Of a stretch of DNA of 64,000 nt, positions 31,301-46,300 are shown in pieces. The position numbers and the translations under genes were made by a program. Source of the DNA: Apoderus coryli (Eukaryota > Arthropoda > Insecta > Coleoptera > Attelabidae); the NCBI GenBank assembly GCA_911728435.2, contig OU452212.1, forward strand, positions 8,748,563-8,812,562, in the 5' to 3' direction. The first letter of the stretch is position 1. Each line of letters opens with the position of its first letter. The notes below the pieces were generated by a model. It was not told the origin of the DNA. It ran no database searches and saw only the letters and a program-made list of their open reading frames with translations.

Positions 31301-34300
31301 TTTAGAGAGGCAGCTTGCAAATTATAGATTTTTTTCTGACTGTAAAGTAAGACCACCTTATATGTCACAATAACAATTATCGATTTAAATAGAATTATTC
31401 TTCGTAACATCATTATTTAAATTGCATAAAATATTATTTATTATTATTATTTAACATAGTAAAGGACCTTGAACAATTTTGTCAAGTATGTGTTAATAAT
31501 TATTATTGTTTATTTTTTTACTTCTATTCTTAACCATGTAACAATGCTTAAGTAGGTACCTAATGTACCTATTATATTTTTTTTTTCTGTTTGAGGACTT
31601 AGTTTGAAGTTACAAAGAGTTTAACATTATTGGGAGATGTTACTGTACAGGGTTGGCAAATTTCGATACGAACGACGACGTGTCACTTAGTTTTTGCTCT
31701 ATCTATTGCGTTTTAGGCTGTAAACATCGAAATTTGACCACCCTGTACATAAATTTAAGAGTGCTTGTCGAATGAGGTGTCAAATTTGACATGTGGTAGT
31801 TAAAATACAACAGGAGTATAAAACGTATAGAAAAATACAACAGCCATGGATTAGTTGCTAGATACACGAGATAAATCAACATAAAGGTTAATACAAGCTC
31901 TAGGAAAATTAGTCAAAGTTAGTGTGTTAGTAATACCTGGATGACATGCTTCCAATTAGACACTTGGTTACAGTGACCGCAACGGAAGGGCGCCAACGCC
32001 AATGGAGTGCCAGTGCTACTAGTAACAGTCCCACCACTCATATTGTTAGTACTACTACAGCTACTAGTAGCGCCATCGTTAAATCCATTGGCGCCGGCTG
32101 TCGTTGTAGAAAAATCAACAGCCCCATCTGGCGGTGACAGTAGCCCTTTGGCCGTTGCGTCCATGGTGTTATTTACACTTGCCTCATGGTCAGTAGAAGT
32201 AGTGTCAGGTGGACTCGTACCCCGTATTAAGCTTAATGTGTCCTGCGTTGGTAGTGTGCCCTGTGTAGGAATCGGTGGGGTCAGGAACGACATCAAAGAG
32301 GCGTTGAATGTAGGTGCGATACCGGGCGGTGGGGACGGTACCATTGGCGGTTGTTGATGGGCTGGTAGTGGGCTCAGTTGAGGTTGGTAGTGGCCTTTGA
32401 CGTGGTCGAGGAGGACGTCCCGTGATGCGTCCCTGCAAATTTGAGGAGAATATTCAAATATGTTATTGGTCCTTTGAGTCATCAAATAGAGCATTTCAAG
32501 TTTTCGTCCTTTTCAAATCTTTTGTTTCGTGTGAGTTGGGACGCCCTGTAGAAGTGTTGGTTATATGAGTCAAATAGAACAAATATCAAGAGTTGTTTCG
32601 TCACGACAAATAAAAATATAGGTGTAGCTATTTTAAGATAAGCTCAAGCTGTAATATGTATTTCGAATAGTATGTGTAATTTATGATTTTTTTTTGTTGG
32701 TGCTTAATCAATTTCCGATAAGAATTTAAAAGAAATTCAACGTTCGGGAAATATAGGTGTGTAATTTTCATTTTATGTTCATAAAGAATGAAATCTTTCT
32801 AAGCTTATACATGCAATTGTCGGATAAGGAACCTAAATAAGGTTGATAAGCAATGAAAGCAAAGAAAAGTCACTGTTATTCAGTGTCATCATTTGACGTA
32901 GATGGCGTTACTAGAATTTTTTCCATGTGATTTTTATTTAGTACTATTCTTCAAACAATTCTTCAAAAAAAAATCACGAGAAAGAGAAAGGTGGACATTA
33001 TTAACTCCACTCTCAGCGGTGAGCAAATTTGCCTTTCGGATAAAGTCAAATACCTGGGAGTAATCCTGGATAAACAGCTAATCTGGAATCAGCATTAAGA
33101 GAAAACCATATCGAAAGCCACAGCGGCCATATGGACGTGTCACAGGCTACTCGGTAGGACTTGGGGGCTAAAGCCAAAGCTCACTGGTGTACCAAACAGT
33201 CATTAAACCCATGGCATGTTTAGGAATAACAGGGGCAATGCGAACTTGCCCCACAGCAGCGATTGAAACGTTGCTGCTCTAATATCTTTGCGTGTCCTAG
33301 TCAAAAAAGCGACAGCAATTAGCGCTCTGAAACTGGCTAAACAGGTAATGGAATACAAATCTGGCGATCTAGAGGGACACATGGGAATCCTGAATCTAAT
33401 ACCTTTGGATTCAGGAATAAAACCGTCGGACGCTTTGCCACGCAAACATTTTTTTGAAATCCCATTTGAAGTGGTCATTGCAGACCGTCAAAATTGGTTA
33501 AATGGGGAACCACGATTCCCGGAAAACACATCCGTCTGGTATACGGACGGTTCAAAAGGAATAGAAGGGAACACAGGCATGGGAGTATACGGGCCAAATT
33601 GCAGGCTCTCTGAATCTCTCGGGAAAAGTCCCACTATATTCCAAGCAGAGATCAACGTTATTAATCGTTGTGCTCAAGAATGCCTGCAGAGAGGCATCCC
33701 GGAACGGCAGATCAATATTATGTCAGACAGTCAAGCTGCGTTAAAAGCACTGAGGTCTTACACCTTCACGTCAAAGCTAGCATGGGAATGCAAACAGACC
33801 CTAAAGCAACTGGCAGCTCAGGGGAAAAAGATTACTCTGACATGGGTGCCAGGACATGAAGGCATAGAGAGGAACCAACTTGCAAAAGAGGGCGCAAACG
33901 CTCCGTTCTGCCAAAGATGGGTATCTTTGGCCTTCCAAAAAGCCATATGAAGGAAGAACTTCGGAGATGGGAAAAGGAACAACTTAATTCCAACTGGAGA
34001 AACACTCCAGGCCTAAGACAATCAAAAAGGTTTATCAAACCTTCAGAGGCCAACGCAGGGAAGCTTATCCAACTGGAGAGAAGCGACCTAAGGCGAATTA
34101 CAGGCCTTTTTACGGGACACCACCCAGTGAAGTACCATCTCAAAAAGATGGGCCTAACCGAGGACGACACTTGTCGGTTCTGCGAAGACGCAACAGAGAC
34201 AACAGAACACGTGCTCTGTGAATGCATGGCAGTTTTCTGCAAAAGGCTAAAACACCTTGGAAGGGTGACCCTAACACCCGACGAGGCAAAAAATTTAGAC

Positions 34301-37300
34301 CCCAAAGAAATCATCAACTTTATGAAAAGTGTGGGACAGCTGGGCAATTCATAGATTAGAGTCATTCATCTTCTACAACAATCTACAAGGTGATGGCGGC
34401 TGTATTTGGGATGCGAACGGAATAATATTCCTCGAATACCTCTAAAAACGAACCACCATCAACAGCGACTATTACTGTGCACTGTTGGATCGATTGAAGG
34501 CTGAAATTCCAAAGAAACGGCCACATTTGCAAAAGAACAACAAAACCCATCTTCAGCATTGCCACAAAGCTTGCACTGAGGGACAATCCAATCCTTGGTC
34601 GTTCTATTTGAAATTTTGAGGGTTATAGAATGTTACTAACCTACAAAAAGGATTCCTAGGATTCGGAAACGAAATTCACAAATACTTCAAACTATGCCGA
34701 TGTGTCGTCGCTATATTTCGTCTTTCTGAGGGCTTAAATATGAATAGTTTTCATAACTCTCTTAATTTTAATTTTATTCTAGCTTTGAGAAAGCCGAAAT
34801 ATATTTTTTCTCTATATTTATTGATGAATTTACTCAAAGCCATAGACCAGAGAGTTTTGTAGGAAGGACAGTTTTATAACATACCAGCAAAAAATAAGAC
34901 TTGCTGGCGCCGCCCCTGTGTGTTTTTATATTTTTCGAAATGGTGCTTTTGACATATTATGTCAGTTAAAGCTTTTAGAACAAAATTGTTAATGCACTTT
35001 GTTTTCAATAAAAAATAAATAGTAAAAGCATATCGTTTTAATTGCAATCATATTTAAAAAATATGTACTACTTATCTATCTCTCTAGGTATTGTAAATTA
35101 CTTTACTGAGGATCGCAAATAAATAATATTATGCCTTGCATCCACTTGAAAAATTATGTTTTATAATAGGTACGTTTGAAGGTCAAGAATTATATGTAAG
35201 TATGTATTGGAAAAAAATGTATTTATTTATATTTTAATTTCGTCAAATTACTCATAAGACATGTTAATTAAAATTATTGCCCAGTTGTGTATTATAATAA
35301 TTATTTTGTTGAGCTTTTTTTTGCTATAATGATCATTAACAGAGAAAAGTGCTACTGGGTTTTCAATACAGGGGTATTTTGATACATTTCAAGGTCAACG
35401 AAGGGACTCGATACTAACTATAAGGTATTTATTTTGGGACACATTCTATAATGAATTTATTATTGAAAAATAAGCCAGTTATCATTGGTAAACAAAACAA
35501 AAATACACGTAGCTTATCATATGTGCAATTAATAATAATTTTCACCTTTATCGTTCAAGTTAAATTTAACTACCTTCGACTGAAATAAAGAACAATGAAA
35601 AATAATATTTCTTTTAATTTAAATTTCACCTTATATTTTCCAATTTGGTTTTTTGAAATAATGGGTTATTGTTCGTTAAAAAAAAATACATTAAAATACT
35701 TTTCGCCGAGGCTAGGAATTAATTTTTAATACCTATACGTATATACCTATATAAAATGTTTTTTGAGTGGGTTTAAACTAATTTTCCTTCTTATCATTTT
35801 ACAGAACTTAATTTTTCACATAATTTAAGTTGAATATTGTTATAGTTTTTTTTTTTTAGATAAAACTCCTCAAGATTTATGATTATGTGTTTTACAAAAT
35901 TGACAAAAATAATATTTAATCATTAAATATGATAACGAAATTGTTCACGTGATGATTTAATAGCAAAAATAACTATTTAATCCTCAAATTTTAATTTTTG
36001 TTACCTGTTTACATACAGGGTAGACATCAAAACGTACAATTCTCAAAAAATCGAAATGTTAAATGTAAATTGTTCCCTGATGATGGAATTAATGTATTCC
36101 GAAACATGCCTGACATAAAGAGATCTGTTTTCAAGTCACACATTCAAAAATAAACATAGTATGTCCGCAAATAAGCTGTTTTAGCATTAAAAGAGAAAAA
36201 CTTTTGGTACCTATTTTATGAACAATATTTTACTGAACTTTAAGTTGATATCAATTAAGAAACTGTTGTTATTTGTAAAACTCATACAAATAAATACACT
36301 GTGCATGAAAAAGTGCTACAAAACTGAACAACTTTCAAATTTCAAGCAAAAACTAACTTGCGGACATAATATAAAATATGTAAGGTATATCTTTTAATCA
36401 TGTTATTTTGACACTCTTAGTTCGTATGCGCTCAAAAAAATGTGAAACCTACCCAAATTTTTAGCTCTCCATATCATATATGTAATATATGTATATATGG
36501 AGACTATTAGTTTCATGAAAAAAAATTTTTTTTTAATTTCACCGGAAATACTTGTTTTTGGTCATTTTATGCAGAAATAAGTAGTTTTAAAAAAATCTGT
36601 CTGTCTGTATCCACGAAAACGCAAAAACCGCTTAACAGATTTTAACCAAATTTGGTACAAAAATACTATTGGACATGGCAAGGAGCTGATTAGATTTTGA
36701 GAAACATTGAGCGTAGGCAAAGGGTTTAAAAGAGGGTTCAAAAATTAAAAAAATTCATAGTTCTTAAACTTATCCGAAATACTGCATAATTTTTTACTCA
36801 TTTAATTGAATATAAGCTAAAATATTGAACATAAAATATTAGACCACATTGGCGTTCGAAAATAGTGTAAAATGGGGTAAAAAAGATTAAAAAAAAAACG
36901 TATTTCTCAAAAATAGCAGAAATATTAACTAGTTATTTATAGTTTTGATAGAATATAACCTATAAAATGTGTCATGAATAACTTACTTTCATAGGCGTTC
37001 GTAATTAGTGGAAAAGGGGTCAAAACATAAAAAATATATATTTCCTAAACTTATTCGAAATATGGAATAATTTTTCATAGTTGTGATACAATATAAGCTA
37101 AAAAATATTCCATAAAAGAATTGGTTCACACAGGCGTTCGAAAATAGTTTAAAAAAAGGGTCAAAAACGAAAAAAAAATGTTTCTCAAATATACCAGAAA
37201 AATTATATATACCTTTGATATAAGATAACCTAAAAAATGCAGCATAAAATTTTTATTTACATAGGCGTTCGTAAATAGTAGAAAAAGGGGTAAAATAAAA

Positions 37301-40300
37301 AAAATTAAAATGTAAAAATTTTTATATTTAACTAGTTGAATTGGTGTTAAAAATACACGAAAAAAAATAATGTTCCATAGGCGTCCGTGAAAATTCTATA
37401 AAAGGGTCAGGAAAAATTTGTATCCGTGATAACTCAAAAACCACTTAACGGATAACCTACAACATGCAGCATAACAATTTTGTTTACATAGGCGTTCGCA
37501 AATAGTAGAAAAGGGGGCAAAATAAATTTTATAATAAAACTAAAAAAAATCAATTAATTTGAACTTGGCCTAGATCTGAAATATAAAATATCTGCGTATA
37601 AATAGTGCCTCCAAAGAGAAGAAAAAGGCACAAAACCCGATACTTAAAAAAAAATAGCTGATGTCTAAAACAAAATAAAAATTTATTAAATTTAGATAAA
37701 TGACAAAAAGGTCATAAAATTATTACTTTTACACTTAAATATGGAGAGCTATTCGTGCCTCGAGGGTAACAGTTTATTGAGGATAGCAACACAAAGAAAT
37801 CAACGATAAGTAGCCTGATTATTTTAACACAGTTTGTGTCAGATAACATTGGAGTGAACATAGTAGATTTGATAAGGACAGACCACGGTATGCTCTGATT
37901 TTTCTGGAACACAATTATGTATGAGGCATCCCACAGGGTCCTAATCTCGGCCCCTTAATTGATTGGTATCGACTTACCTAAAATTACATTTTTTGCATTT
38001 GAACAACGTCCTCTTATTCTCGGAATTGTTCCTTTTCCTCTCTTGCGCAATAGTAGCTGCCAAAATCTGTCCATCAATTTTACTCATATTCTCCACCATA
38101 TCCCCATTACTCATCGCTTGATGCTTCTTCCCATCAGACTTCTTACTTCCCGGTGATGAATGTCTAGGACGCGTCCCATTCCCGCCACTAGTTTCTGACG
38201 CACCTTGCAAAACACTCACCGGTACCTCAATCAAATACTTGTTGTATTTCGTATAGTTTCTACGTCCGGTCTCATCAGTCATTAATACTTTCGCTGTTTC
38301 ATGTGCCTGATCCCGTACGGATTTCAGTTTGATGTGTTTAGTGATGTCCCATCGCCAGTTGGAGCGATATGCACACAGTGAGCATTCAAACGGTTTCTTA
38401 TTCAAATGCCCCACGATGTGAACGTGGAATCGTGATGCGGTCGACGCCCAAAACGTGCAGTGTGGACACTTAAACACCCGTTTGTGTTGAGCTATCGATA
38501 GATCGTTACCATGAGTCGGGATCTTCTCATTTGTCGTCGTTGTTTGGACGCTAGTATTGTGATGATGATTGGAAACTGGTGAAGAATGCCGCGTCAACGG
38601 TACTGGTGATGGATAATTGTTGTTTTCCACAAAACTATGCTCACTACATGCTGGTGATTGCGTTCGAATCGACAAATCCAGTGATACATTATCATCAATT
38701 TTATCTTCAGTATATTCATAGTTTGAATCATCAACTTCTATATCCATAGGCACCATTATATCGTTCCAAACAAACACTTTGTTCTCCATTGGATGTGGTT
38801 TAGTTTCTTCTTCATCTTCTTCCTGATTGTCTTCATCAATCTTCAAATCACTTTCCATCAGCGTATCACCATCATTCTCTTCATGCGTAAAGGACTTAAT
38901 CGCTTCAGCGCATTTTTGCATATGATTATACAAATCAGTACTGCTCTTGCATCGCTGCCGGCAAAACTGACATCGTGACGAACTGAAATTGTGTAAAGGA
39001 ATTACGTTGGGTAGTTTGTGGATTTCTTTGCCGCAAATCTTTGCATGCTTGGCTTGTTCTGTTAAACATTTACTCTCGTGCCCGCACAAGTTACAAATCA
39101 GATTACAATTAGTGCCAAGTTCAAGTTTCTCTTTCAATCGATCAAAGAACGAAGCATGTTTCTGTTTGAAGGGATCCAAAGTTTTTCTGTTGAACAACGC
39201 CGTTGGAATGAGATCAGGTACTTTGTTTGTTGATGCAGTTGAAGATGATGATGCTGGGTTCTTGAACACATCCTCAGAACCGAAGAGTGATGCTAAATCT
39301 TTAAGTGCACTGTTCGCGGATTTGGCACAAATGTCATTAATGTCTTTTTGGCTCATTGTTGGTTCTTCTATTATATTGTTGTTGTTATTAAAATTGTTTT
39401 TAAGCACTAGGGGAATTGGTATTAGATTTGGTATCGGTCGCGGAGGTTTCTTGTTTGACGCAGGCAGTGAATTCGTGCTGCTGCTGCTGTGTGATTTCTT
39501 CACGTGCTTCGTCATCTCCCCTACCCAAGCGGTTTTGAAATTGCACAATTTGCATTTGTTTTTGATGTACACTTTGCCGTTGGCATGCTGGACAATATCG
39601 TCGGGATGAATGAAGTCGGAATCGTCTAGGAATTTTGATTTCTTTGGCGGGGTTGGTAGTGGTGATGGGCTGTCGCTGGAATCGTCACTGTGTGATGGAG
39701 TTGTCTGGTCATTTTGGATCTGGAAAAGGCCACATAATTTTTTTTTTGTTTGGTTAATTCGAACACAGTGGGATGATAATAATAATGCGCGACGCTATGG
39801 AATACAATAATTGTTTATTATACGAGTTATTGATTGATTGTAGTGAAAAATATAAATATAAACGATACGCGACACGACCGCGGAACTACTAAACTAGATA
39901 TAGATTTTAGGTAGGTACCTAGCGGGTACCCAGCTGAGAAGCGCATCGGCTACAGCGTCAGGTAGAAGTTATGATACAAATATATTTATCTATAGTGATA
40001 ACAGATTTTGTTTGGTGATAATAGATTAGGAGATATTTCGGATTTTCCGGTTTTTAGTGTACAAACCAAGTCCTCTGATCGAAGGCCTTGAATCACCTTC
40101 AACCTTGAAACCCCTTTCTGCCCCAGCTACTACTATACACTGTGTCCAAGATAAGAATGGGATAGCATTTGAATCTTGGAAACGGTAGCAGTTACAATGT
40201 CAAAAGTAAACTAACTTTAGTAGTTTTCGAGAAATATTTTTTGCGATTTAGTTTTTATTTATTTCTGACATAATTTTGACAGATAGAAAAAAATGAAAAG

Positions 40301-43300
40301 TACTTTCTCATTGTTACTTTTTGAGGAGAATAAGATAGCGTTTACAAATTTTCACTACGACGTTTCGTTTTTGAAAAACCATCATCAACTTCTTTTTTTA
40401 AATACCGTCCTGTTTCAATTCAAAAATAGGTGGTAAATCAGGTAATGGTGTGAGCTTTCAGTATTTTTAGCTTTTATTTAAAAATCGCCATAGTTTGGCA
40501 CTTAACTGAGCCGTTTTCGAGAATTTTTGAAAAAAAGATTTTTTGCGTTTTAGTTTTTATTTATTTCTGACATAATTTTAACAGATAGAAAAAAATGAAA
40601 AGCACTTTCTCATTGTTACTTTTTGAGGAGAATAAGAGAGCATTTACAAATTTTCACTATGACGTTTCGTTTTTTTAAATGCGGCCCTGTTGTTAAATTT
40701 AAAGCCATTTTCAATTCAAAAATAGGTGCTATATCAGGTAATGGGGTAAACTTTCAGTATTTTTAGCTTTTATTTAAAAATCGCCATAGTTTGGCACTTA
40801 ATTGAGGCGTTTTCGAGAATTTTTGAAAAAAAAGATTTTTTGCGATTTATTTTTATTTATTTTTGACATAATTTTAACAGATAGAAAAAAATGAAAAGTA
40901 CTTTCTCATTGTTACTTTTTGAGGAGAATAAAATAGCGTTTACAAAATTTCACTACGACGTTTCGTTTGTGAAAAATAATCATCAACTTCGTTTTTTAAA
41001 TACGGTCCTGTTGTTAAATTTAAAGCCATTTTCAATACAAAAATAGGTGGTATATCAGGTAAACTTTCAGTATTTTTAGCTTTTATTTAAAAATCGCCAT
41101 AGTTTGGCACTTAACTGAGTCGATTTCGAGAATTTTTGGAAAAAAAATTTTTTGCGATTTTAGTTTTTATTTATTTCTGACGTTATTATTACAGATAGAA
41201 AAAAATTAAAAAGACTTTTTCTTTGTTACTTTTTAAGGAGAATAAGATAGCGTTTACAAATTTTCACTACGACGTTTCGTTTTTGAAAAACCATCATCAA
41301 CTTCGTTTTTTTTAAATACGGCCCTGTTGTTAAATTTAAAGCCATTTTCAATTGAAAAATAGGTGGTATATCAGGTAATGGTGTAAACTTTCAGTATTTT
41401 TAGCTTTGATTTAAACTTCTTCAAGAAAAATCGCCATAGTTTGGCACTTAACTTAGCCGTTTTCGAGAATTTTTGAAAAACCGATTTTTTGCGATTTTAG
41501 CTTTTATTAATTTATTTCTTTCACTACGACGTTTCGTTTTTGAAAAACCATCATCAATTTCGTTTTTTTAAATATGGCCCTGGATTTTTTATTATTAAAT
41601 CTAAATAAATAAATAAAGTATACTTTATGGGTCGTGCCCAATGATTTTGCAGTGCAAGCAGCGGAAAGCTATAGTCCTAAGGAACATAAAGGTCTATTTA
41701 AAATACAAAGATGCCAATTTTAATTAGGAGATCATCCTCAGTAACGACCTGGTTGCATTGAGTCAATCACCACACCAATTTCAGCAGATAGAAAACAGAT
41801 ATTAGAAGAAATATGCCTGATCAAAGATAGGTTAAAGATGGTACTCTCGGAGCATTGATTTTAGCTGAGAAGACGTTTGAGTCCGACGTAATTGGTTACT
41901 AAATTGCTAAACGGCAACTGGTGACGAAACCTGGATGTCGAAGCCAAATCCTAATCACCTAAATGGAAGTGGCTAGTAGAGCCAAGGCCGAAAACAGCAC
42001 GTCCAATTCGGTAAAAGATGAAGGTTTTGTCCAGCACTGTCTTCCTCAATTACAATGGCGTCGTGCATCGTGAAGGTCGTACCGCCAATAAGGAATCCCA
42101 TCTCGTGCTACAATTGAGGAGATGAAGCGGCATCGCGGCAAGGGCTCAAGGCCTTACCAAAGTCCTGAGGGGGGCAGATTTGTTTGACTAGACCTCGTAC
42201 TTTAAATGAAGTGGATACAAATGTGTTGTTTATAGGAACGTATCTAATGTTACGTCGCATACTGTATAGTGCAAAAAATGTTAACCTTGAAAAGTTGCTA
42301 CAATAAAATATCGAATAAACGGAAAAATATAGTCGCGCATCACACGGGAAATGTGTCATGCGATGTGTTTTCTTTCTTTCTGATCCGAAGTGCTAAGTAC
42401 TCGTTCTTTCTTTATTTATTTTTTTTTCTAACTATAGTTAAAGTCGATTCTACTGTTCAAATAAAAGATTAGATTAGAAATTCTTTAAGAAGAAATAATT
42501 ACCTACGTAAGCAAATATCAGCATTGAATGCATAATGGAATTCTTATCAGCCTCTTATAGGCAGACATTTTTTGGCATTAACTTCTTCCAACTAAGCTTG
42601 GGATTATCCTATTTTTGTTTTCCTTAACAATGGATAATCAATGATAATTAATTATAAATTCCTAGTGAACGAAGCCTATGAGATTCTATCAAATTACGTG
42701 TATTTGAAGGTATGTATGGTTCCAGAAAATTATAACAACCGGGTAGCGTATTAGCATTCCTAAGATTCGCAATAGATTTACGCGTATGAGCCCGAAAGTA
42801 AACAGCAGTCGACTGTATGGTTCAAACGCATGCAAAAGTGGATAGATATTTGGATAAACAAGCAGCAGCTGCTTTTGTTATTTTGGGTAAAAAGAAGCGC
42901 AAGCAAAAATACTGTTGGGTACGGCCTCTCTTGTAAATAAGAGAGGGTTCATGAAGGGGCTACTGTGATTACTGTCGATCAGTTAATTATGCGTATCCTC
43001 TTTTGTCACTGCTTGACCTTCGTAAAAAATTGCCAGTGACCTTCAAAAGTTGAAACACAAATCAGCTGTAACTATCCATAGACCAAGAAGGCACATAAGT
43101 AGCCAGTCGCGTCTGGATTTTTCAATGAAATTTTAATAATAAAAATCATATTTCTATTTAATGGTTTTTCTGCTATAATTCTAAGGCACGTCACTGAGTA
43201 TTAAACATAAAATAGGTACCTACTCTGATTTATAAACAAAAATAAAATAGAATATAAAAGAATCCATACGGTACGTATATATTTAAAATATTAAAAGTCA

Positions 43301-46300
43301 ATTTAAAAGTCACTGACGATTTAATTTGACTTTTAAATTAACAGATTCAGCAGACATCAATTTACATTATTTCTTATTTGAAAATGAACATAAAAAATCG
43401 CTTAGCTTAGAGAGTATTGTTTATTTTTTTATATAAACCACTAGTGAATCTGTAGTTTTTTATATTTCATGTCATACCTACTTGTTGTTTTTTTATCGAC
43501 GTTTCGACAAAACATTTTTTTATATAATAATAATAATCATCTCACATTCGACGTTTCGACAAAACAATTTCGCCCTCTTCAGAAGACAATTATACAGTGT
43601 TTTAAGTATTGAATTGAATTCGGTTTTGTTTTTTATTTGGCCCACATTTAGTGAGTATTACTTGTAGTTCTTTTTTGTCAAATTTTGTTTGATTAAAACC
43701 TTTACATTGATCAAATTATATACAGCTATTAGATTGATGTTGTGCTAAAACATTTTATTAGTTTCAATTGAACTTTGCAATGATTATTTAAAATAATTAC
43801 ACTTACCAGTTTTGAAATTTTTATACATTCAATGAACAACTCGTGTTATTTTTTTAGTAGTTTTGATGTACGGAATGTACGTACCTCTGTTTGTACCTTT
43901 ACGATAGAAATATATACAGGGTGTCCCGAAATTAACTTAAAATAATTTAAGGGGACATTCTACCTTCTGAGTTGTTTCTTGACGCAGATAGAGCCACTTC
44001 CGGACAGTCCGCTGCTGATCTCTTTGCTAGGCATTTCTCTTCGGTTTATACAGCTAATGACGTCAATGTTGCTGAGCGTCTTAGTGTTAATGATATTAAC
44101 TATAACTGTCTAAAGATTTCAATATCGGAGATATACCAGCAACTTTCTACTCTGGACGCGAATAAGGGCCCTGGGCCAGATGGGTTACCTCCGAAATTAT
44201 TAAAGCATTGCAGTTTTGTTCTGGCAAGACCTTTGCATACTATTTTTAACATGTCGTTAAACACTGGTTGTTTTCCTGAGATCTGGAAGTCCAGCTTCAT
44301 TACCCCTATACACAAGTCTGGAGACAGGCATAATATTAAGAATTATAGACCTATCAGTATTATTGCCAAGGTATTCGAGAAACTTATAATAAATTATTTT
44401 CAACCTCTCCTAGGTAGTGCTATCATTGATCAGCAGTACGGATTTTTGCCACGAAAGTCAGCTGAGCTAAATCTTTTAAAATACACCAACTTTATTATTG
44501 ATGCTCTAGAGAGTGGATCGGAGGTACATTCAGTGTATACCGATTTCTCCAAAGCCTTCGATCGTGTAAATCATAAAATCTTATTGATAAAGTTGGCTGA
44601 GGTTGGCATCGGCGGACGCATGCTCGAATGGATGAGTAGCTACCTTGATAACAGAATTCAATACGTTAAGGTCAAGGGCTTTGTTTCTACTGAGATAAAA
44701 GTATCATCTGGCGTCCCCCAGGGATCACACTTGGGACCACTGTTTTTTAATATTTTCGTTAATGACATCGGCAGATGTTTTACTTCGAGCGATTTTCTCT
44801 TGTTCGCTGATGACCTCAAACTATTTACGATAGTCAACAAAACTGAAGATTGTGAGAGATTGCAGTCTGACCTCGGGGCTCTTCACGAGTGGTGTGTTGG
44901 GAATGATATGCATCTGAGTGTTGTTTTATGTCCTTTTCGAGATCAAGGCGGACCACTCTTTTCGATTACTCACTGAACCAGACTTCCCTTAAATTGGTTA
45001 CTACAGTTAAGGATCTTGGAGTCATGCTTGATAGTGGTTTGACCTTTATTCCACATATAACTTCAATGGTCTCAAGATCTCTGAAGGTTCTTGGCTTCAT
45101 TAAACGTTGGTCACGGGAGTTCACACCTGTCGATTCTCTGAGGCTTCTTTACACAAGTTTGGTCAGACCGTGCCTTGAGTATGCGTCGGCTGTCTGGTCT
45201 CCACATTATACTGTGCATCTAGTAAAAATTGAGCGGGTACAGCACAAATTTCTTAGATACCTAGCCTACAAACTGCACATAGACTTTATTTTTGAGAATC
45301 GTTTTGAATTATATGCCGACCTAGAGTCCTACCTTGGCATTGACACGCTGGCTGATCGACGACAGAGACATGATTTGATTTTATTGTATGACCTTATAAA
45401 TGGAAGGTTGAATTGTCCCGATCTTTTGGGCAAGATTGGAATTCATGTTCCATATCGTGCAACGCGTACGAGGAGGAAAATGCTTATTTATGTTCATATG
45501 AAAAAAAATATTTTAAGTTAATATCAGGACACCCTGTATAATAAATTCTGTTGAATGTAATCGGATTCACACTAGTGAAGTTTTAGTTTTATTTATCGAG
45601 AACTACCTAATGCCAAAATAATAATTCAATTTGCAATAATTCCTTACCTGGTTGCCGCTATTCGCTGCCTCTTCTGCCGCCGTAGCATCACTGGCTCCAA
45701 CTTTATTCCGTCGTCTACCCACCCCCAAACCTGCCGCCTGTCCTACAGGCGGCACATGATGATTCATCTCGTGCACAGTAAGGCTTTGCTTGATATCAGC
45801 AGTGAAATTGCATGCAGAACATTTAAAGGCACCTTTTCCATTGTGGTTCTTACAGTGCCGGTCCAAGTTCCATTTGTAAGGCGTCCGGAAGTCGCACATG
45901 TCACATTTGATCATCGGCATGGAGTGGTATTTCACATGTTTGGTGTATCTGTAAGATGGTAAGGGGTTAGGTAAGTGTAAAGGTGATGAATCGTAGATTT
46001 ACGCGTATGAGCCCGAAAGTAAACAGCAGTCGACTGTATGGGTGTTTCAAGATGAGCCAAATCCAACAAAAGTTGTTCGCGCACGAAACACTTCCAAGCA
46101 AATGGTCGCCTGATTTTTCGGAAAAACTGGACATGTCGCAACCGTACCACTAGAACAACTCAGAACAGTCAATTCTGAGTGGTACATAACCATTTGTTTG
46201 CCAGCAGTTGTCTTCCAAGAAATCAGGAAAACCAACCGCCGAAGACGGATTACTCTTCACGACAATGCGAGCTCTCACAAATCGGCTCAAACAACTGCAT

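Noticed and set aside
32007..32357. 116-codon plus-strand ORF
   Set aside because: Antisense to the Pro/Thr-rich chn exon D; Val/Gly-rich composition is just the complement of that bias.
33203..34365. Minus-strand ORFs opposite the RNase H LINE (33203-33478, 33832-34365)
   Set aside because: Antisense shadows of the RNase H and zinc-knuckle frames.
38989..39609. 206-codon plus-strand ORF
   Set aside because: Antisense shadow of chn exon C, which is fixed by zinc fingers and splice sites.
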